Positions 36,844 through 48,644 of a stretch of 64,000 nucleotides of DNA are shown here, piece by piece. Position 1 is the first letter of the stretch. Each line of letters opens with the position of its first letter. This DNA comes from Portunus trituberculatus (taxonomy: Eukaryota > Arthropoda > Malacostraca > Decapoda > Portunidae): assembly GCF_017591435.1 (NCBI RefSeq), contig NC_059269.1, positions 925,435-989,434 on the forward strand. The letters run 5' to 3'. The position numbers were made by a program, and so were the translations under genes. A model generated the notes under the pieces. The model saw nothing but the letters and a program-made list of their open reading frames with translations, ran no database searches and was not told the DNA's origin.

Positions 36844-36845
<2 letters not shown>
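34725..36845 (-). mobile_element. Non-LTR LINE (second family), RT region, part 1 of 2
   Basis: On the minus strand: PLDAPWITPRIKHLMQQHN (36.6 kb), LPATEAAEVINIHFLNICQS, SRHSITPADIPIKLYQEFSV and NDYRLIAITPIPSLVCEGF (36.0-36.4 kb), LQVMRSTKLLGLTIGNKVTW and LPRLTYVSPAWSSSLTATQQ (35.2-35.4 kb). It is the same family as the copy at 60662-62735. Multiple frame breaks make it a dead copy. The 3' end has AATAAT-type repeats near 34725. Confidence 0.8.
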
Positions 36846-36882
<37 letters not shown>

Positions 36883-37152
36883 GTTATGGCCTATAGTACC
36901 AGTAGGCACACTTGAAGTGTATATGTGGGAAGTGCTGTTCAACGTTTAGTGGTACCCATATTAGGGCTTATATCACCACCCAAGTGCATCTTTAATGTAA
37001 AGACCTAAAGCCTGGGTATCATGGTGACATATAGGTAACTTCAAACCACTCGACAAATGGCATAGCTTCAAAGCGGTATGTGGTGGGAATCAAACCTACG
37101 TGTGGATGTCTGGCCGATCCCACACTCACCACGTTATCCACTACGCCACCAC
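36846..37152 (-). mobile_element. tRNA-headed SINE with poly(A) tail, inserted in the LINE
   Basis: The head at 37080-37152 (73 nt) has ends GTGGTGG/CCACCAC that pair perfectly over 7 bp, an A-box-like GTGGCGTAGTGG and a B-box-like GGTTTGATTCC. Pol III would transcribe from these internal boxes. The body ends in 34 A residues (T run at 36846-36879). It interrupts the LINE, whose EN part resumes at 37153. Confidence 0.7.
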
Positions 37153-37495
37153 CAGTACATTTAGGGCATGAGGTGGAAGGTGCTGGCAACCACAGAATAG
37201 AGGTGTGGTTGGTTACTGCATCCCATGGGAGAAGGGAGTGGCTGAGTGGGAAAGTAGTGCTGGGTGAGGCCAGTGAGGATGAGGTCGAGGATGATTGTAC
37301 TATGGGTGGGAAAATCCACTACCTGATGAAATTCAGCTGCTCTGCAATCTCACTTATGTTTTACTGATTAAAGTCACCACAGAAAACATGTATGTTGAGA
37401 GGCTGAGATGTAAGTAAATGCTTGTAAGTGTGCATGTAAGTATGAATACTCCTTGTTTTGACTTTTCAAAGGATGTGAGCCTCATGCATAAATAG
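37153..37495 (-). mobile_element. LINE endonuclease region, part 2 of the SINE-split LINE
   Basis: The minus strand reads HTYKHLLTSQPLNIHVFCGD then FNQ, the GDFN motif of the EN domain, and further 3' PLSHSLLPWDAVTNH. It precedes the RT region across the SINE. Confidence 0.6.
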
Positions 37496-37500
37496 ATTGA

Positions 37501-38190
37501 TCTATTTTCCTTGATGGTGGAGCTTAGGCCCGTACCAAGAGTCACGAAGGTTTGAGGTCGAGGGTAGAAGGGAAGGTAATGTGGTACCAAGAGTCGCTGT
37601 CATTATTGGAACGAAGAGCAGAGGGAAGGTCGAAGGGAAGGCATGGGTGCCCCCGTGTCTTCCACATGACCTTCGAAGAAATATTTCATAATTTTCATAA
37701 GCTGGAGTAACCAACGAATAGTATGAACTAAAATCAACATCAAGTAATATTTTCAATCTCGGAAAACCGATAGTTATGTTTCCATGTAAGTTACTATTTT
37801 TATAATAGTGAAGGATTGCCTTAAAATCGCGAGGTGGAAGGACGCAGTGGATCCAGAAAGCTCGCCACCTAGCTGTTTTATGAAGCTTGTTTTCGTTTGT
37901 CGGAATGTTACACTGTTTATTTCATGGTAATGAATATTTTCTTTAGTGAGCTCATCATCCAAGCCTATTAAAGACCAAATATGTGCATGGGTTAATTGAG
38001 AATAGGAAGTGACTGGTGAACTGCCAACAGACAGAAGGCTGTCAAAGTATGCAAAGAAAAGCCAGTCACAAGGTAAATACTAGCCTGTATAAGCAGGTTT
38101 AAAACGAAACCACAAAGATGTATGTAGGGATGTAGACAGAGAATTTCACAAGCACCCCACTTCACACTAACCCAGGACTTCTTATCAAAC

Positions 38191-38287
<97 letters not shown>

Positions 38288-38967
38288 TTTCCTTGATGGT
38301 GGAGCTTAGGCCCGTACCAAGAGTCACGAAGGTTTGAGGTCGAGGGTAGAAGGGAAGGTAATGTGGTACCAAGAGTCGCTGTCATTATTGGAACGAAGAG
38401 CAGAGGGAAGGTCGAAGGGAAGGCATGGGTGCCCCCGTGTCTTCCACATGACCTTCGAAGAAATATTTCATAATTTTCATAAGCTGGAGTAACCAACGAA
38501 TAGTATGAACTAAAATCAACATCAAGTAATATTTTCAATCTCGGAAAACCGATAGTTATGTTTCCATGTAAGTTACTATTTTTATAATAGTGAAGGATTG
38601 CCTTAAAATCGCGAGGTGGAAGGACGCAGTGGATCCAGAAAGCTCGCCACCTAGCTGTTTTATGAAGCTTGTTTTCGTTTGTCGGAATGTTACACTGTTT
38701 ATTTCATGGTAATGAATATTTTCTTTAGTGAGCTCATCATCCAAGCCTATTAAAGACCAAATATGTGCATGGGTTAATTGAGAATAGGAAGTGACTGGTG
38801 AACTGCCAACAGACAGAAGGCTGTCAAAGTATGCAAAGAAAAGCCAGTCACAAGGTAAATACTAGCCTGTATAAGCAGGTTTAAAACGAAACCACAAAGA
38901 TGTATGTAGGGATGTAGACAGAGAATTTCACAAGCACCCCACTTCACACTAACCCAGGACTTCTTAT

Positions 38968-39055
<88 letters not shown>

Positions 39056-39064
39056 AAAGACAGT
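37501..39064. repeat. Exact tandem duplication, 782-bp period, with (CT)n joints
   Basis: 37501-38192 recurs at 38283-38974 without a difference that I can find; predicted peptides in both copies are identical. Each copy ends in a (CT)n array (38191-38286 and 38973-39052). Either a very recent duplication or an assembly artefact. Confidence 0.9.
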
Positions 39065-40191
39065 GAGTGACATAAGCATTGAGTGCAATAATGTTAAAGC
39101 TAAGTCAACAGATAACTTTTCACTGAGTTGGGTGTGATGTGCAAGGATTTAAGTCTAGGTATACTGACAGTATTGTAGGTAGTTCTCAAGATGTATAGTC
39201 CTGTATCCAAACTATTTCAGGCCATGATTAATGTAATTCATGATTGACTATACTAATGTGTTAACTATGGAATTTTTAATGATATGCATACAAATTGTGG
39301 TCTAGCAGATCCCAAAGAATACAAATTTGTTAACTCTTGTAATGAACTACCACTGCTTCTTGATATGGATTTTGTAAGACAGTGATTTCCAAACAAATGA
39401 TAAATTACCACTTTAGGGATAATGGAAGGATACAGAAAAAAAAGAAAGTTAAGAATTTTGGAAATTATGAAAACACTGCAGTCTGTAAAGTTGTTGAATA
39501 AACCTGTTATAAATACATAGTGAAATTGAGCAACAACAATAAACATTCAGAACTGCTATACATATACAAAACTTGAAAAGAAGAAAAATTATTTAAGTGT
39601 GTGGCAAGCCAGGTTTCAATAAGGAATGCTTCAGGACACAGATATTCAATAACTCTGATCACATGTGGGCTTGTTACTCACTACCTGAGCCTGCCTCTTT
39701 TTCATATTGTCAGTTTCTCTCTGAGCACCAGCTGATGCTAAAATCTTGAATTTTTATTTAGCTATAAATATCTTAATATTAAAAAATGTTAATAGCATTA
39801 AATGACTTGGTGATCGTCTCCCAAGCTAATTTTTTTCATGTGAAGGCTAGCTGGGTTTGTTGAGCGGTCTTGCAAGTCTTTATTCTCTTTTACAAGATTG
39901 AGAATCATTATTCTCTGCTCGTGCGTGAGTGGCGAGGCCCGGTCACAGCTTCTTCCCTCCAATCTTGTAGCGCGCACTGTGGTTTTGTTGTCGTCAGGAG
40001 CTCCAATCCGGATTACAGTCATACCAATACCGAAACAACTGTTACCAACTCATGCTAGTGGCAGACCTCTCGAGTCTCGCGGCCCTACCTTCCACGGCGA
40101 CTCTTGGTACGGATTGAAGGTAAGGGCGAGGCTTTGCCTTGCTGGTCGAAGGGAAGGTCCGTGCCTTGGCCTTCGCGACTTGGTACGGCCC
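37527..40191. mobile_element. Candidate non-autonomous PIF/Harbinger element
   Basis: Left end GGCCCGTACCAAGAGTC and right end complement GGGCCGTACCAAGTC, with TTA immediately outside each (37524-37526 and 40192-40194). Each end has a second inner GTACCAAGAGTCGC. TWA duplications are typical of PIF/Harbinger, and a Myb/SANT-like reading frame lies at 39798-40022. No DDE transposase is visible. The element contains an exact tandem duplication, so its left end occurs twice (37527 and 38309). Confidence 0.5.
39798..40022 (-). pseudogene. Myb/SANT-like fragment (74 aa)
   Basis: The stretch SPLTHEQRIMILNLVKENKD followed by LQDRSTNPASLHMKK resembles the helix 1-2 part of the Myb/SANT-like domain in Harbinger-associated DNA-binding proteins. 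The third helix is not apparent. Weak evidence; it gains weight only from the TTA-flanked ends. Confidence 0.35.
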
Positions 40192-40565
40192 TTAGAGTAC
40201 ATGTCTGTTGTCCCTTTGTACTGAAAAAAGCAGCTAAAAGGGCTGAAGATGGAGACCTAACAGCATTGTCTTAAGGAATTTTATATTCTTACTTAATGAA
40301 ACACAAGTAGAAGAGTCCTGGTATAGTACACAATTTAGTTATTTTTCCTCTCCATTCCTAGATAGCATTTATAGACATTATTATCTAATTTTTTTTGTCC
40401 CATTTTCCAAGTTCAGGAGCAGATTGTCACCCTTCCTTTCTCTCACTTTACCTAGTTCAAAGTAGAATTTTTGGGCAACATCTCATTTTCTTTTAAGTTT
40501 TCCAGTTTAAGATAGCACTTTTAGAAGTAAACCCCCCGTCCTTTTTCTTTTTTTCTCTCTTCCAG

Positions 40566-40775
40566 TTCAAGGTAGCATTTGGGGATGTGTGGAAGGAGAG
40601 CCTGACAGAACTGAGTGGTGGACAGAGGTCACTTGTGGCACTTTCCCTTATTCTGGCACTGCTCCTCTTCAAGCCAGCACCCATATATATCCTAGATGAG
40701 GTGGATGCAGCACTTGATCTCTCCCACACACAGAACATTGGCAACATGCTCAGGATGCATTTCAGACACTCACAA
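40566..40775 (+). CDS. SMC2: SMC2 exon C: ABC signature and Walker B
   Basis: 70 phase-0 codons hold the catalytic heart of the C-terminal ATPase lobe. The ABC signature is LTELSGGQRSLVALSLIL (exon residues 13-30). Walker B and D-loop are APIYILDEVDAALDLSHTQN (38-57), with the catalytic Glu in DEVD. The exon opens FKVAFGDVWKESLTEL and ends MLRMHFRHSQ. The acceptor is ctctcttccag and the donor gtaag. In the dimer this lobe closes over ATP bound to the N-terminal Walker A of the partner, driving loop extrusion by condensin. All key residues are intact. Confidence 0.97.
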
Positions 40776-42265
40776 GTAAGTTGATTACAAACATGCTGTG
40801 CTATTTTTAAGGTGAGCTGTACAAAGTTTTGGCTGCAACAGGAGCACAATCCATTCTAATACAATGATACTTACATAGATATCATGGCACATTAGTAGCA
40901 TATATGATGACACCAATGTAAGTGTCACATTTACATTCTGTTTTAGTTGCTGTTGAATGATTTCATATTTTTCTTTGTCTTGGCTACTGACAACTCATAT
41001 ATACTCGCCACTAAAAAGTCACCAAAAAAACTAAATTGTTGTATCTAAAGTTATTCGTAATTCATAAGTTCCAATGCATGCATAACATAATTCAACCTTT
41101 CTACTTTGCATTCATATAAAATAATTCACTACAAATATTCTGACCAAGTCTCCAGACGTTAATAAATGCAGTGTCATTTTTCCTCACGCTATCGCTTAGC
41201 TAACTCCTTCACCCGCCGTCATTTGTCATCTCACATTGCTATTAATGCCCCAGCGTCACCAGCTGAGAAGCAGGTCCTGATGACTTGCTGCAGATAGGTG
41301 TGTGGTTGTTTTCAGTCTGTACATAGCAGTATGTGGTAAATCTTGATGGCAACTTAATACTAAGAAATTTTTTAGTGGAATGGGCATGCATATTTTGTTA
41401 CTTATTCTTTGTGCATTTTCATATACTTCAAAATCAAGCTATAGATCATAATAAATCAAAGTCAAAAGCTGTCCAAATTAATGTTTTACCATGTCCACTT
41501 GTAAAATCTAATTCTGGTGACACTTCTTATAAAGTCGCCAAGTTCAGCGAGTTTTTGTCATAATTTCCATATTCTGCAAAGCCAGCCAACCCTTAAAATA
41601 TCACCAGCAGTGGAGCTCAAAGGTAGCTGGCAGCATTGAAGTATCATTGATATGAAGCCACCAGACATCACTCATCCAAATAAAACCTATTATTTAATCT
41701 TTTAAGTGTACATAACAGAGTGAGGCCTAGCTCTTTGTTCAGTTGAAAGATTATATTTTGCTGTAAATGCATTGTGATTTCTTAAACAATTCAATAAAAA
41801 CAAGCATTAGCAAAAAAAGAGAAGTGTGGCAACTTTATATGAGTTGACGGTAGTCTCTGTATATTGTCCTTGAGATTCTAATGCTCCTCTATCCTTGCTC
41901 CACCAGTCACTTAGATGAGATATGCCATTCACCACTCTCAATCCACAAAGAGGTAGTTTCATTGGCATAGCCTGCATCACAGTTTTCCCTGTTATGATTC
42001 CTCCTTTGTCCTCTTCATCCCTCCTATCCTCATCCTGTACACCAATTCCAGGGAGGGGAGACAGGAGACAGGATGGAGGGGACACTTTCCTCCCCTTGGG
42101 GCCATATTAAGGGGTATGTGTAAGGAGATATCTAGTGGGCATATGAGATGTCCAGTGGCTTTGAAATTTAAGATTATTATTGCTGGTGTCTGAGAATTTC
42201 ATTGAATTTAGGTGAATCATTGGGGAGACTCATACAGAACATGTTATTTCTTTATTTTTTTGTAT

Positions 42266-42298
<33 letters not shown>

Positions 42299-42424
42299 AT
42301 TTTATTTATTTATTTTTTTATTTTATTATTTTTTTTCCAGACTAGTTTTCATTCACTTGCTCTCAGAAAATACCTCAGAAACTTTTTACATATGTATATT
42401 TTGTTATTTATAAAATTGAATCTT
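40776..42424. other. SMC2 intron, no recognisable gene; (TTTA)-rich 42245-42335
   Basis: Non-coding AT-rich sequence; only a T/A low-complexity tract stands out. Confidence 0.4.
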
Positions 42425-42810
42425 TTAGATGCAGATGATGTTAAGTTAATGAGGAGGGTGATTAGAAAAGAAGATTGTGAGGCGCTACAAGACTTGGATA
42501 GAATAGCGGAATGGTCACTCACATGGGAAACAGAATTGATAACAAAAAAAAGTGCTCCGTATCAGAATTTGTAATGAACAAAAGAAGGCTGAAGGGAGTT
42601 TACTCAATGGGGAATGAAGAAATTAAGAAGTCTGAAGAAAAAGACCCAAGACTAACCATTGTGGATAACTTGTCACTAGAAAAGCACATAAATAGAATTA
42701 CAGGAAATGCCTGTGAACTTTTGAGAAATATAAAGGTGGCATTCACGTACATAGACAAAAAAAAAAAAAAACTTAACTCAAATGCACCCAAAATTAGAAT
42801 ATGGTAGAAT
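42425..42810 (+). mobile_element. Short CR1 RT fragment
   Basis: DADDVKLMRRVIRKEDCEAL is the FADD box region with D for F, followed in another frame by KRRLKGVYSMGNEEIKKSEE and LEKHINRITGNACELLRNIK. It is truncated on both sides. Confidence 0.7.
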
Positions 42811-43545
42811 ACAGTATGGTCACCTAAGCACAAGTTTAAGACAAACTTTAAGAATCTTTGTTAATAAGGCCTCTGGTGCTTTAATTCACCTTTTAACCTT
42901 ATCTTTCCTTTCCCCTACATTCTGTCTTTATCTGTCTCTGTTGTTATAAGCAGAGCCTACTCTTTATGAGAGAAAAGCAAAGAAATTACATATTAGCCAA
43001 TTGCCATCTGCAGAGTGGCTGGGAGGCAGGTTACAGAGAGTCACCACTTTGAGAAGTTGTCATTCCTTGTTTCATTTCACCCACTTCTCCTTTTGGTTTT
43101 AGCATCATACACTGAATTGTAAGATGGTGGGGCAAGGGCTTTTTACAATAGGAGAAGACCAAAACTCAAGTTTCCAGTGTTCACTTGGTGATTTAATTCA
43201 GAAGTGTGGCAGCATCATTTTGTAGTACAGAGTTAAGTTTCAAAACACTATATTGTCTCGTATCTATTGATTTACCATGCATTAACTCCATCCAGTAGCC
43301 AATATTTTCTGATGTTATTTTACTATGATATTTCTTTATAATTATTTGAGTTTGTATGACTAACATAATTTTACAGAGCAAAATGCAGTCGACCAATGTA
43401 CGATGCTGTTTAATTTTTAGAAGCTTTAATACAACACAAAACATCAAGAATTAATACAGTGCTGGTACTTGCTGATGATGGTGGAGAAGAATTAAATTGA
43501 TGAACCAGTTGTGAAACTCAATTTAACAAAAATATATGAAGAGAG
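42811..43545. other. No recognisable feature (SMC2 intron)
   Basis: Non-coding; no motif recognised. Confidence 0.4.

Positions 43546-43547
<2 letters not shown>

Positions 43548-43628
<81 letters not shown>
43548..43628. repeat. (TA)n-(GA)n compound microsatellite
   Basis: TA to about 43580, then GA. A partial relative of the MITE at 31587 lies downstream (43830-43990), followed by a (TTTC)n run at 44016-44047. Confidence 0.9.
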
Positions 43629-44006
43629 TGGAAACATGTTATAGGCCATTCTCAAGTTCACTCAGTGGCTGTTACAGTCACCATTCATCCCTCAAACTGC
43701 ACTTGATTGTGTGTCATTCACCCAAACAAGAGTCACAGTACAATGAACCATCAGTTTTACACAGTATGTAGTATGTACACATTATACTCCAAAGGCAATT
43801 TAGAAGTACTATAATCAGCAATATATTGACAATACCACTAAAATAGCTATTTATTGTTTCTATGAATGAGAAATATCAACAGATACTCACTGATAATGGA
43901 AGAGATGAATGAAGATGATAAAGGAGCTATGGAGCATAGAGAGAAGGGGGAGAGAACAGTGTCACTGGCCTCAAGTTGTACTAGTAGTAGTAGTAGAGGC
44001 AAGAGG

Positions 44007-44047
<41 letters not shown>

Positions 44048-44562
44048 GCCAGATTTGTGACCCAATGAAACCTACATCAATTCCACCTTCACTCTCTTGT
44101 AATGGCCATTAAATTCTAACAAGGCTTTGAAATAAAGTTTTCAAGTAAACTTTAGCCATATCTAATAGCAGTGTTTTGGCACTGTGGTACCAAGAGTTGT
44201 TGCTATGCCATTATTGCTATGTGCACCTCATACACTTAAGAACTCTCATCCATGATTCAACACCTTAATGCACTTGCAGTACTCATGGCTCAATATGACC
44301 TTACTGCAGTACTCATATGGATTATGACTATGACCACTTCTTACAAGGTTTATGAATTGCATCTAACTCATAACAGACTATTATCTTTCTTGTGTGTATC
44401 CTCATTTTTAGGCAAGAAATGAATGAACCATACAGCATTGATTATGTTGAGTTGGTTGGTCTAACCTAAGCTAACATATCCACCCTAAAAAGTAGCTGAA
44501 ATGACTCATCTTGTGTGATCCACTTTACTTAAGTTAGAATTAACTTTTGTGTATTTACCTAG

Positions 44563-46109
44563 TTGTATTTACCTAGTTGTAGTTTTACAGGGCCTGGGCT
44601 TTATGCTCGTGTGGTCCCGTCTCCATATCTACACTTATCCAATTTTTCTTTAAAACTATGTACACTCTTTGCTGATACCACTTCCTCACTCAAACTGTTC
44701 CAAGTCTCAACACATCTTTGCGGGAAACTAAATTTTTTAACAGCTCTCAGACATCGTCCCTTCCTTAGTTTCTTACTATGCGATCTTGTGCTTCTAAAGT
44801 CATATTCTTTCTTCTCTCAGGATCAGTTTCTCATTATCCACTTCATCCATTCCGTTAATCAATTTATAAACTTGTATCAGATCCCCTCTCTCTCTTCTCT
44901 GCTCCAAGGTTGGTAGATCCATTGCCTTTAGTCTCTCCTCATATGCCATCCCTTTAAATTCTGGAACCATTCTTGTAGCCATTTTTGTAGTCTCTAATTT
45001 TCTTATGTGTTTCTTTTATGGGAGTCCACACAACTCCTGCATATTCCAATCTAGGTCTTATTTTAGTACTTATCAATTTCTTCATCATTTCCTTGTCCAT
45101 ATAGTGAAATGCTACTCCAATATTCCTTAGCAAATTATCGTCTCTCTGAAAATTCTATCAATATGGCTAACCGGTTGATTATTTTCTTCCATTGTCACTC
45201 CCAAGTCCTTTTCCTTTTTTACTTTTTCTAGTTCTACTCCATCTCCCATCTTATAGATTCCCACTGGTCATCTTTCACTTTTTCCCATTTCCATGACATG
45301 GCTTTTGTCCACATTGAATTCCATCTCCCATTTTTTGCTCCATTTCCAGATCTTGTTTAAGTCTTCCTGTAGTATTTCACAATCCTCTTTTTGTTTAATG
45401 ACTCTGCACAGTTTCGCATCGTCCGCAAACAGATTTATGTAGCTGTTCACTCCTCTGGCATGTCATTTATATATACGAGAAAAAGTATTGGTGCCAATAC
45501 TGACCACTGTGGCACTCCACTGTCTACTGTTCTCCACTTGGACTTCATATCTTTAACTATCGTCCTTATTTCTCTCCCCCTTAAGTAATTCTTCATCCAT
45601 CTCAATGTGCTTCCTTTTAAGCCACCCTTCTCCTCTAACTTCCATAGTAATCTTTCATGTGGCACTTTATCAAAAGCCTTTTTTAGATCTAAATAAATAC
45701 AGTCAACCCATCCCTCTCTCTCTTGTACTTTATCAACTATTCTAGAGTAGAAACTCAATAAATTTGTCACACATGACCGACCTTTTCTAAAACCAAATTG
45801 GCTATTTGATAATATTTTGTTGTCTTCAAGAAACTCGATCCATTGCTTCTTTATTACTTTTTCACACATCTTGCATATTACACTAGTTAGTGATACCAGT
45901 CTGTAATTTAAAGGTTCTTCCTTCCTTCCGCTCTTATATATGGGAACCACCTCAGCTCTTTTCCACTCCACTGGCACTGTTCCATTTTCTATTGAGCATT
46001 TTATGATGTTGTATATTGGACTTGCTAGTTCTTCCCTACATTCTTTCAGTATTCTGCCTGAGACTTCATCCGGTCCCATTGCCTTTTCCTCATCCAATTC
46101 CGTCATCAA
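44563..46109 (-). pseudogene. CR1 reverse transcriptase, frameshifted next to the active site
   Basis: 45447-46109 holds 220 residues: KAMGPDEVSGRILKECREEL, VPVEWKRAEVVPIYKSG, NYRLVSLTSVICKMCEKVI, FGFRKGRSCVTNLLSFYS, YLDLKKAFDKVPHERLLWKL, SGVPQWSVLAPILFLVYIND. A one-base loss (gaggagtg here, gaaggagtg at 19.7 kb) creates the stop after MPEE. The catalytic LFADDAKLCRV box lies in the next segment (45268-45450), which runs from NSYINLF to MEMGKSER. The C-terminal LPTLEQRRERGDLIQVYKL block is at 44800-44982. Confidence 0.85.
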
Positions 46110-46280
46110 CTTTTTATTTCAAGCTTGGTTACTTTAATCTCTTTCATATAGACAGTCTCTCTATTACCCTGTGGTCTTTCAAATTTGGATTCCTTAGTAA
46201 AGACCTCATGAAATTTACTATTTAACAGTTCTGCCATACTTTTGGGTCTTCCACCATTCCGTTTTCTCCTTTTAACCTTT

Positions 46281-47263
46281 CTATTGTTTCTTTTGTCTTA
46301 TTTTTCCATTTATGAATCTGTAGAACAATTTTGGTTGTTCCTTACATTTTTCGACAATGTCCTTTTCATAGTTCTTTTCTTCTTCCTTTCTCACCTTAGC
46401 ATATTCATTTCTTGCTGTTTTGAAGTTTTCCTTATTTTCTGGATTTCTGTTTCTTCTCCACCTTTTCCATGCTCCATCTCGTTTCTCCTTTGCCCTAGCA
46501 CATCTTGCATTAAACCAATCTTTCTTTCCTTCTTCTTTAGGTCTATATTTCGGAACATATTCCCTGACCCCAGTTTTGTATATTTCCAAAAATAAGTTAT
46601 ATTTCTCTTGAACCGTTAATGAGTTTTCCATCTCCTCCCAGTTTACGTTTTTAAAATAGTTCTTGAGATTCTCAATATCAGCCTTTCTGTAATTTAATCG
46701 GTTTCCTTTGTATGATTCATCTCAATCTTCCTTTCCTTCTTCTACGAGTATATCCATTTCTCTAATATTACATGGTCACTCTTTCCCAATGGGCACTTGT
46801 ATCTTATATCATCGTTAATTGGTATATCCCTTGTAAAAACTAGGTCTAATCTTGCCGGCTCATCATTTCCTCTGAATCTCGTGTTTTCCTTTACTCTTTG
46901 GACCATCAAATTATCTATCATTAGGTTCAGGAATCTATCTCCCCAGGCATCTTCCCCCATACCACTTTCATAATTTTCCCAGTCTACCTCCTTACAGTTG
47001 AAATCTCCTATCAATATCACTTTTCTCCTTTCCTTAATGATTCTTGTAAGACTCCTTATTGTGTCATCTATCATGTCTCTATATTCTTGGTTAGTCCATG
47101 AGTTTGTTTTTGGTGGCACATATGTTCCAATGATTGTTAACTCCTTTTTGTTAATATGCATCTTAACATACAGTATTTCTGATTTTCCTTCCCCAAACTC
47201 CACTTGATTTACCACTATCTCCTTCCTTAACATCATCATGACTCCTCCTCCTCCTTTACCCAC
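46281..47263 (-). pseudogene. CR1 endonuclease and linker
   Basis: The 173-residue segment at 46742-47263 contains GGGVMMMLRKEIVV, IIGTYVPPKTNSW, LIGDFNCKEVDWEN, DEPARLDLVFTRD and PLGKSDHVILE, the ordered EEP-fold motifs including GDFN, LDLVFT and SDH. A break near 46740 separates the linker, VREYVPKYRPKEEGKKDWFN with the basic coiled part KEKRDGAWKRWRRN. Catalytic motifs are intact, although the frame to the RT is broken. Confidence 0.85.
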
Positions 47264-47451
47264 TCTGTCTCTCCTCCATATATTATACCTTTTATCTATG
47301 TCTATTTTATTGCCTCATTTAACTTTGTTTCCACCAGGCATACAATATCTGGTTCTTCTTTCTTTATGTAATCTCTTAATTCTAATTTACTAGATAAAAT
47401 CCCATCTATGTTTGTATACATCATTTTAATCTCTTGTTCTTATCATTTTAG

Positions 47452-48481
47452 TTAAACTTGCTCCATTCTTTTCTCTTCTTTCTCTTTTATATACCATTTC
47501 CTTATCCTGTCTCCTATAATTCTCCAAAAAAATGCCTTCTTCTCCTCTGACCTTTCATTATTTTTTTCTCTTGCTTTTGCCACCAGTTCATTGTGTCTCT
47601 TCCTTTCCTCCTCGTTTCTATTTTTCTTTATATATATATCTTTGCAACCTTCTGTTTCTCTGAGTTTCGTTTTTCTATATAGTACTTCTTCTGCTGCTGC
47701 TTGTGATTTTAGTAATATCTTAATTGGTCTCACTGTTCCTTCTTGATATGGTCCCATTCTATGGATTTCTTCTACTTCCTCTTCTAAGTTCTGTCTATCC
47801 TCGTCATTCAGATGTTTTAGTAGGTCTTTTACTGATTTCATTTCGTCTTTTTCCCTTCTTGGTCTATATTTAACATTTTTTCTTTCAGTCCAAAAATAAT
47901 TACACTTTTTTTTTCCGCATTTCTCTTACTAAATTTTCTTTTTTCTTGAGGACTCCTATCATTTTGCTTGTTATATTTTCATCTCTTTCTTTTAACTGTT
48001 CTTGAAATACTTCTTGAAATGATTCCTTGTCTTTCTTATCTTGGATTCTCCATGCTTGTACTTCTTTTTTAATCACGTCTTGTACTCTTTCTTCTTCTTT
48101 GTTAACTAGATCTTTTAGCTTTTCTTTTTCTTTCTCGACTTTACCGAGTCCTTCTTCCATCAATTTCTTATAGTTCGCTGTTTGGACTTTTAATTCTTCA
48201 TTTTCGGTTCTTAGCCTAGTTTCGTTTTCTTCCACTCTTTTTATCCTTTCTTTCAATTTCTGGAGCTCTTTATCCTGTTCTTCATTCTCTTTCATTCCCA
48301 TACTCTCCTTTATCAATTTATCTAATTTACGTTCGATAGTTAAGACTCTATCAAATAGTGAAGTTTGCGCCGTATCAAAGCCTTCAAATTCTCCTCCTCC
48401 CTCACCAACATTGTCATCATCAGCTTTCATTCTTTCCCTTGTCACATACCTGCATTTAGATGGAATATCTTTCTCACTCAT
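47452..48481 (-). pseudogene. CR1 ORF1 protein: coiled coil plus RNA-binding-like domain
   Basis: The 193-residue part (47900-48481) starts MSEKDIPSKCRYVTRERM and runs into a long Glu/Lys heptad region (LDKLIKESMG, LKERIKRVEENETRLRTENE), a coiled coil likely to trimerise. A frame break near 47890 leads to the 129-residue part with HRMGPYQEGTVRPIKILLKS and RETEGCKDIYIKKNRNEEER, an RRM-like block of LINE ORF1p. The role in RNP formation is inferred from family knowledge. Confidence 0.7.
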
Positions 48482-48620
48482 TATTATTTAACACTGTATT
48501 CATGAAAGGAAAAATGAGTCCACACTTATTGCCCAGGCCACTGTAAACCCAAAACAAAGGTAGTGAAGATCAGCTGATTCTCAGGAGCGACGGTATCGCG
48601 TCCTTCCTCTGCTGCGTCTC

Positions 48621-48644
48621 GTGTGTGTGTGTGTGTGTGTGTGT
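48621..48644. repeat. (GT)n, the (CA)n tail of the adjacent SINE
   Basis: Lies at the 3' end of the minus-strand SINE and directly against the 5' end of the CR1 LINE. Confidence 0.9.

Larger units (their letters stand above)
44553..48616 (-). mobile_element. Near full-length CR1-clade LINE (about 4.06 kb), inactivated
   Basis: Minus-strand order: 5' leader, ORF1 (48481-47452), EN and linker (47263-46281), RT (46109-45268) and the C-terminal region to about 44580, then the 3' terminus, which in reverse reads ctacaactaggtaaatac twice. It is the most complete LINE here and the reference for the fragments at 1, 19.3, 20.6 and 48.9 kb. Lesions are small indels. Confidence 0.88.

Noticed and set aside
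37080..37152. Second tRNA gene
   Set aside because: Perfect acceptor ends, but the D and anticodon arms do not fold in the standard way and it continues into a poly(A)-tailed body.
44016..44047. (TTTC)n as a regulatory polypyrimidine element
   Set aside because: Ordinary tetranucleotide microsatellite far from a splice site.
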